From contig NZ_BCWW01000009.1 of the NCBI RefSeq assembly GCF_001894785.1, positions 62,001 through 126,000 of the forward strand: a stretch of DNA of 64,000 nt. Direction: 5' to 3'. The stretch comes from Rhodococcoides fascians NBRC 12155 = LMG 3623 (lineage in GTDB: Bacteria > Actinomycetota > Actinomycetes > Mycobacteriales > Mycobacteriaceae). The notes beneath the pieces were generated by a model. That model did no database searches. It was not told the origin of the DNA and saw nothing but the letters and a program-made list of their open reading frames with translations. A program made the translations under genes and the position numbers. Below are positions 61,256 to 64,000 of the stretch, piece after piece (within the stretch, counting starts at the first letter, position 1; each line of letters starts with the position of its first letter).

Positions 61256-64000
61256 GGTGCGACCGCTTCCAGAGGTGCGGACGGGGGCACGGTGGATGCG
61301 GCGTTACCCGCGGCGGCATTCCTGGTGATGCTCGCAGCGAGTTTCGCTCCGATCGCGGCAAGGCCTTGACCACGCCCGAACTCGAGCACCGACATTTCGA
61401 GACCCACGGATTTGCCGACCCGAGCGGCGAATTCGACTGCCATCAGTGAGTCGAGGCCCAGTTCCGGTAACGGTGTCGAGGTGTCGACTGCATCCGGATC
61501 GATGCCCATGACGGCAGCGAGCTGCTCGGCCAGAACGAACGTCAGCACGTCCGCGCGTTGGTCCTCGGGCAGCGCGAGTATTTCGGCGTGCAGTGCGGTG
61601 ACGCCCGACCCGCCGGTGCTCGCTGCGGCGATGTGCGCTGCGAAGCGTGGGATGTGCGCGGACGCGGGGTTGGCGATACCCCATTGTTCCCAGTCGATTC
61701 CGACGACGGCCACGTGCGGAAGGTCCAGCGTCAGGCATTCGCCCAGATAGCGGGCTGCTGCGTCCATGTCGACATTGCGGAAGCCGAGCATGTCGAGGTA
61801 TCGCACCACCTCCTCGGCAGTTTCCGCCATGCCTCCTCCGCTCATCGCGCCCCAACTGACCGTCAATGCCGACTTACCGCGGGCACGCCGGGACCAGGCG
61901 AGTGCATCGAGCACGGAGTTCGCGGCGGAATAGGACACCTGCGGGGTGCCACCGCTGAGGCTGCTCATCGAGGAGAACAGGACGAAGATCGCAGGATCGA
62001 TTCCGGCGACGTCGAGTGCGCGATCGAGATTCAGTGCGCCGGTTACTTTGGGCGCGAACACTTCTCGAACGGACTGTTCGGTGATGTTCGCAACCGGCAG
62101 GTTGTCCACCACCCCGGCGGTGTGGAACACCCCGCCGAGCGGGGCGTCGGCGACGGTGCGTCCGATCAGTTCGGCCACTGCGTCGTAGTGCGAGATGTCC
62201 ACGCGTTCGGCGACCACTCGTACTCCGGCTGCCTCGAACGCGGCGACTCCCGCGATGGCGGTCTCGGTGGTTGCTCCGCTGCGCCCGACGAGTACGAGGT
62301 GTCGTGCGCCCTCGGCGACGAGCCAGCGCGCGATCGCCATTCCGAACGCGCCGAATCCGCCGGTGACGATGTAGGCGGCCGTGGGATCGATGCGTACGGT
62401 CGGGACCTCGGGCCGGACCGAGGGCATGTCGTCGTCGAAGGACAGTACGACGCGGCCGGTGTGAGTGGAGCGCACGACAGCGTCGAACGCGTCGGCGACG
62501 CGAGCGAGTGGGTACGTCGTGTACGGCAGTGGTGTGTACGTGCGGTCCACCAACCCCGCGATGACGGCCTCGGTGACCTGCCGCGCCAGAGCCGGCTTGA
62601 ACTCGAACATTCGGTCCATGTCGACGGCGAAGAAGGTGAGATTGCGATCGAACGGGGCGAGGTCCAGTACGCCGCCGAAGTAGATGTCGGCTTTCCCCAG
62701 CTCGACGATGCGGCCGAATTCTGCTGCCACATGCAGGTTCTGGGCCATGATCTCACCCGGCGAGGAGTTGTAGACGACGTCGACGCCTCGTCCGTCGGTC
62801 AGCACACGAATGTCGTCGGCGAAGTTCAGTGATCTGGACGCGAGCACGTGGTGAGCGCCGGCCTCGGTTGCGACTGCCCGCCGCTCCTCGGTGCCTGCGG
62901 TCGCGATCACCACTGCTCCGAGTCCGCGGGCGACCTGGATTGCGGCCAATCCCAATCCGCCCGCGGCACCGTGGATCAGGACGGTCTCGCCGGGTCGAAC
63001 TCGGGCGAGATCGAGTAGGCCGAATCGCGCGCACATCAGCGGCAGGATCGACGAGCACCACCCGAACTCCCAGTCGGACGGTACCTTCGCCGAGCCCCCT
63101 TCGTCGGCGTCGAGGGTGACGAAGCGCGCCATGATGTTTCGTGAGCACAAACCGATGTGATCGCCCGGTGCGATGCCGTCCACATCCGGTCCGACGCGAG
63201 TCACGACACCGAGTCCGCCGAGCCCGAGTGTCGTGCCGAAGTAGGTACCCGCGAGTTCGCGCTCGGTCAGCACTCCCATGACCTTGAGCGGATCCTTGTA
63301 GTTGATGTCGATTGCGCGGACCTGAACCTCGATCTGGCCGGGGCCGGGCTCCATGCGCTCTGTCGCGCGAAAAGCGATATCGGACAACATCTTCGATGCC
63401 GGAGCCTCGATCGCGAAGGATGCCTCCCGGTCCAGTAGCGGGGCGGGTGTATCCCGTAGCGCCAGGTGGTCACGCAAATTGCTGCGCAGCCTCACCGCCC
63501 ATCGAGAACCCTGGCGCAGAGCCACCTCGTCGGCATCGTCGCCTGCGTAGGGTCCGAACGCGATCGTCTCGGTCACCACCTGCTCGACGTCGGTGTCGGC
63601 TTCGGTGTCCACCAGACGCCACGCGGCAGGGGATTGTTCGTTGCGCAGTGACCGTCGGGCACCGACGAGGCCGGAGTGGGTCAGGTGCGCGCCGGCGGGA
63701 TCGCCCGGCATGCAGAAGGCCTTCTCGGTCACGATCACCGCGGTGACGGACCCCGGCTCGGACGCCGGCCCGTTCGAGTCGCCGTACAGCGCGTTCTGCA
63801 CGGTGCGTGCGATGGTGGTCAGGGCGTGCACGGCCGACGCCGGGTCTGCGAACTCGCCGGCGACGGCGACGACGGTGGCGCGGTCGACACCGTCGGCCTC
63901 GAGACCGGTACGCAGGATTCTGGTCAGGTCGGTGGCGTCGAAGGTGTTCTGCGCCAACACCACCGATGTTCGGCGGGCACGGGCGATGGCCTCGGCGCGC
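61252..64000 (-). CDS. Type I polyketide synthase, C-terminal part (ER-KR-ACP), cut by right edge
   Basis: At least 915 residues; no stop is met up to the window edge, so the N-terminal modules lie outside. From the edge inward I see a KR structural subdomain (HLTHSGLVGARRSLRNEQSP), an enoyl reductase with LIHGAAGGLGLAAIQVARGLG, a ketoreductase with VTGGFGAFGMAIARWL and the active-site stretch FVLFSSMSSLSGG … VSYSAANSVLDAL, and an ACP whose Ser in LGLDSLMAVEF is encoded at 61447-61449. This is a fully reducing arrangement. No thioesterase follows the ACP. It is the first in-window gene of the PKS-synthase-MMPL-GNAT operon. Confidence 0.93.
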   Translation of the reverse strand, partial: RAEAIARARRTSVVLAQNTFDATDLTRILRTGLEADGVDRATVVAVAGEFADPASAVHALTTIARTVQNALYGDSNGPASEPGSVTAVIVTEKAFCMPGDPAGAHLTHSGLVGARRSLRNEQSPAAWRLVDTEADTDVEQVVTETIAFGPYAGDDADEVALRQGSRWAVRLRSNLRDHLALRDTPAPLLDREASFAIEAPASKMLSDIAFRATERMEPGPGQIEVQVRAIDINYKDPLKVMGVLTERELAGTYFGTTLGLGGLGVVTRVGPDVDGIAPGDHIGLCSRNIMARFVTLDADEGGSAKVPSDWEFGWCSSILPLMCARFGLLDLARVRPGETVLIHGAAGGLGLAAIQVARGLGAVVIATAGTEERRAVATEAGAHHVLASRSLNFADDIRVLTDGRGVDVVYNSSPGEIMAQNLHVAAEFGRIVELGKADIYFGGVLDLAPFDRNLTFFAVDMDRMFEFKPALARQVTEAVIAGLVDRTYTPLPYTTYPLARVADAFDAVVRSTHTGRVVLSFDDDMPSVRPEVPTVRIDPTAAYIVTGGFGAFGMAIARWLVAEGARHLVLVGRSGATTETAIAGVAAFEAAGVRVVAERVDISHYDAVAELIGRTVADAPLGGVFHTAGVVDNLPVANITEQSVREVFAPKVTGALNLDRALDVAGIDPAIFVLFSSMSSLSGGTPQVSYSAANSVLDALAWSRRARGKSALTVSWGAMSGGGMAETAEEVVRYLDMLGFRNVDMDAAARYLGECLTLDLPHVAVVGIDWEQWGIANPASAHIPRFAAHIAAASTGGSGVTALHAEILALPEDQRADVLTFVLAEQLAAVMGIDPDAVDTSTPLPELGLDSLMAVEFAARVGKSVGLEMSVLEFGRGQGLAAIGAKLAASITRNAAAGNAASTVPPSAPLEAVAP

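Noticed and set aside
61252..64000. PKS considered as Pks13-type mycolate condensing enzyme
   Set aside because: Pks13 ends in ACP plus thioesterase and lacks ER-KR; this protein has ER-KR-ACP and sits next to an alpha-oxoamine synthase.

Overview
The window is GC-rich actinobacterial chromosome, most likely from a mycolate-containing Rhodococcus (possibly the R. fascians / Rhodococcoides group). The support is direct gene content plus recalled synteny: the order menE–DUF3349–pit–menB–menC–menD–mgtA–menG–menJ–polyprenyl synthase–htpX–yajQ follows the Rv0542c–Rv0566c stretch of Mycobacterium tuberculosis, and rpmG–hadA–hadB–tRNA-Trp–secE–nusG–rplK–rplA–lipG, then rplJ–rplL and mkl, follow Rv0634B–Rv0655. 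Mycolate dehydratase subunits, Mce transporters and MMPL exporters also fit. I see no rRNA, prophage, insertion sequence or CRISPR array.

Layout. 0–24 kb is the menaquinone region: menE, menB, a hotdog thioesterase overlapping menC, menD, menG, menJ and a polyprenyl diphosphate synthase. Between them lie a phosphate transporter with a candidate PHO box, a diguanylate cyclase directly downstream of menB, a GAF–EAL protein, a siderophore reductase under a candidate IdeR box, and several conserved proteins. Many genes here have a -10-like hexamer exactly 7-8 nt before the start codon, i.e. they look leaderless. 24–29 kb holds four tRNAs and the translation/secretion/mycolate block. 29–38 kb has two hydrolases diverging from a five-gene operon: thioester-reductase-like SDR, small membrane protein, phosphatidylserine-decarboxylase-like protein, GNAT-like protein and MMPL exporter. 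38–41 kb has an ECF sigma/anti-sigma pair and a CHRD surface protein overlapping a sortase-like lipoprotein. 41–54 kb has rplJ-rplL and a full mce operon headed by its own ATPase gene mkl.

54–64 kb is the most distinctive part. A class III aminotransferase fused to an acyl-ACP-reductase-like domain converges on an operon of a TE-less type I polyketide synthase (ER–KR–ACP visible, running off the right edge), an alpha-oxoamine synthase, an MMPL transporter and a GNAT acetyltransferase. Taken together this looks like a pathway that makes, N-acylates and exports an amino-lipid or amino-polyketide. The product is unknown to me. The 32–38 kb operon may be a second lipid-export system.

Limits: everything is read from sequence and memory of families; no database search was run. 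Start codons were chosen by ribosome-binding sites, overlaps and -10 spacing and are noted where uncertain.
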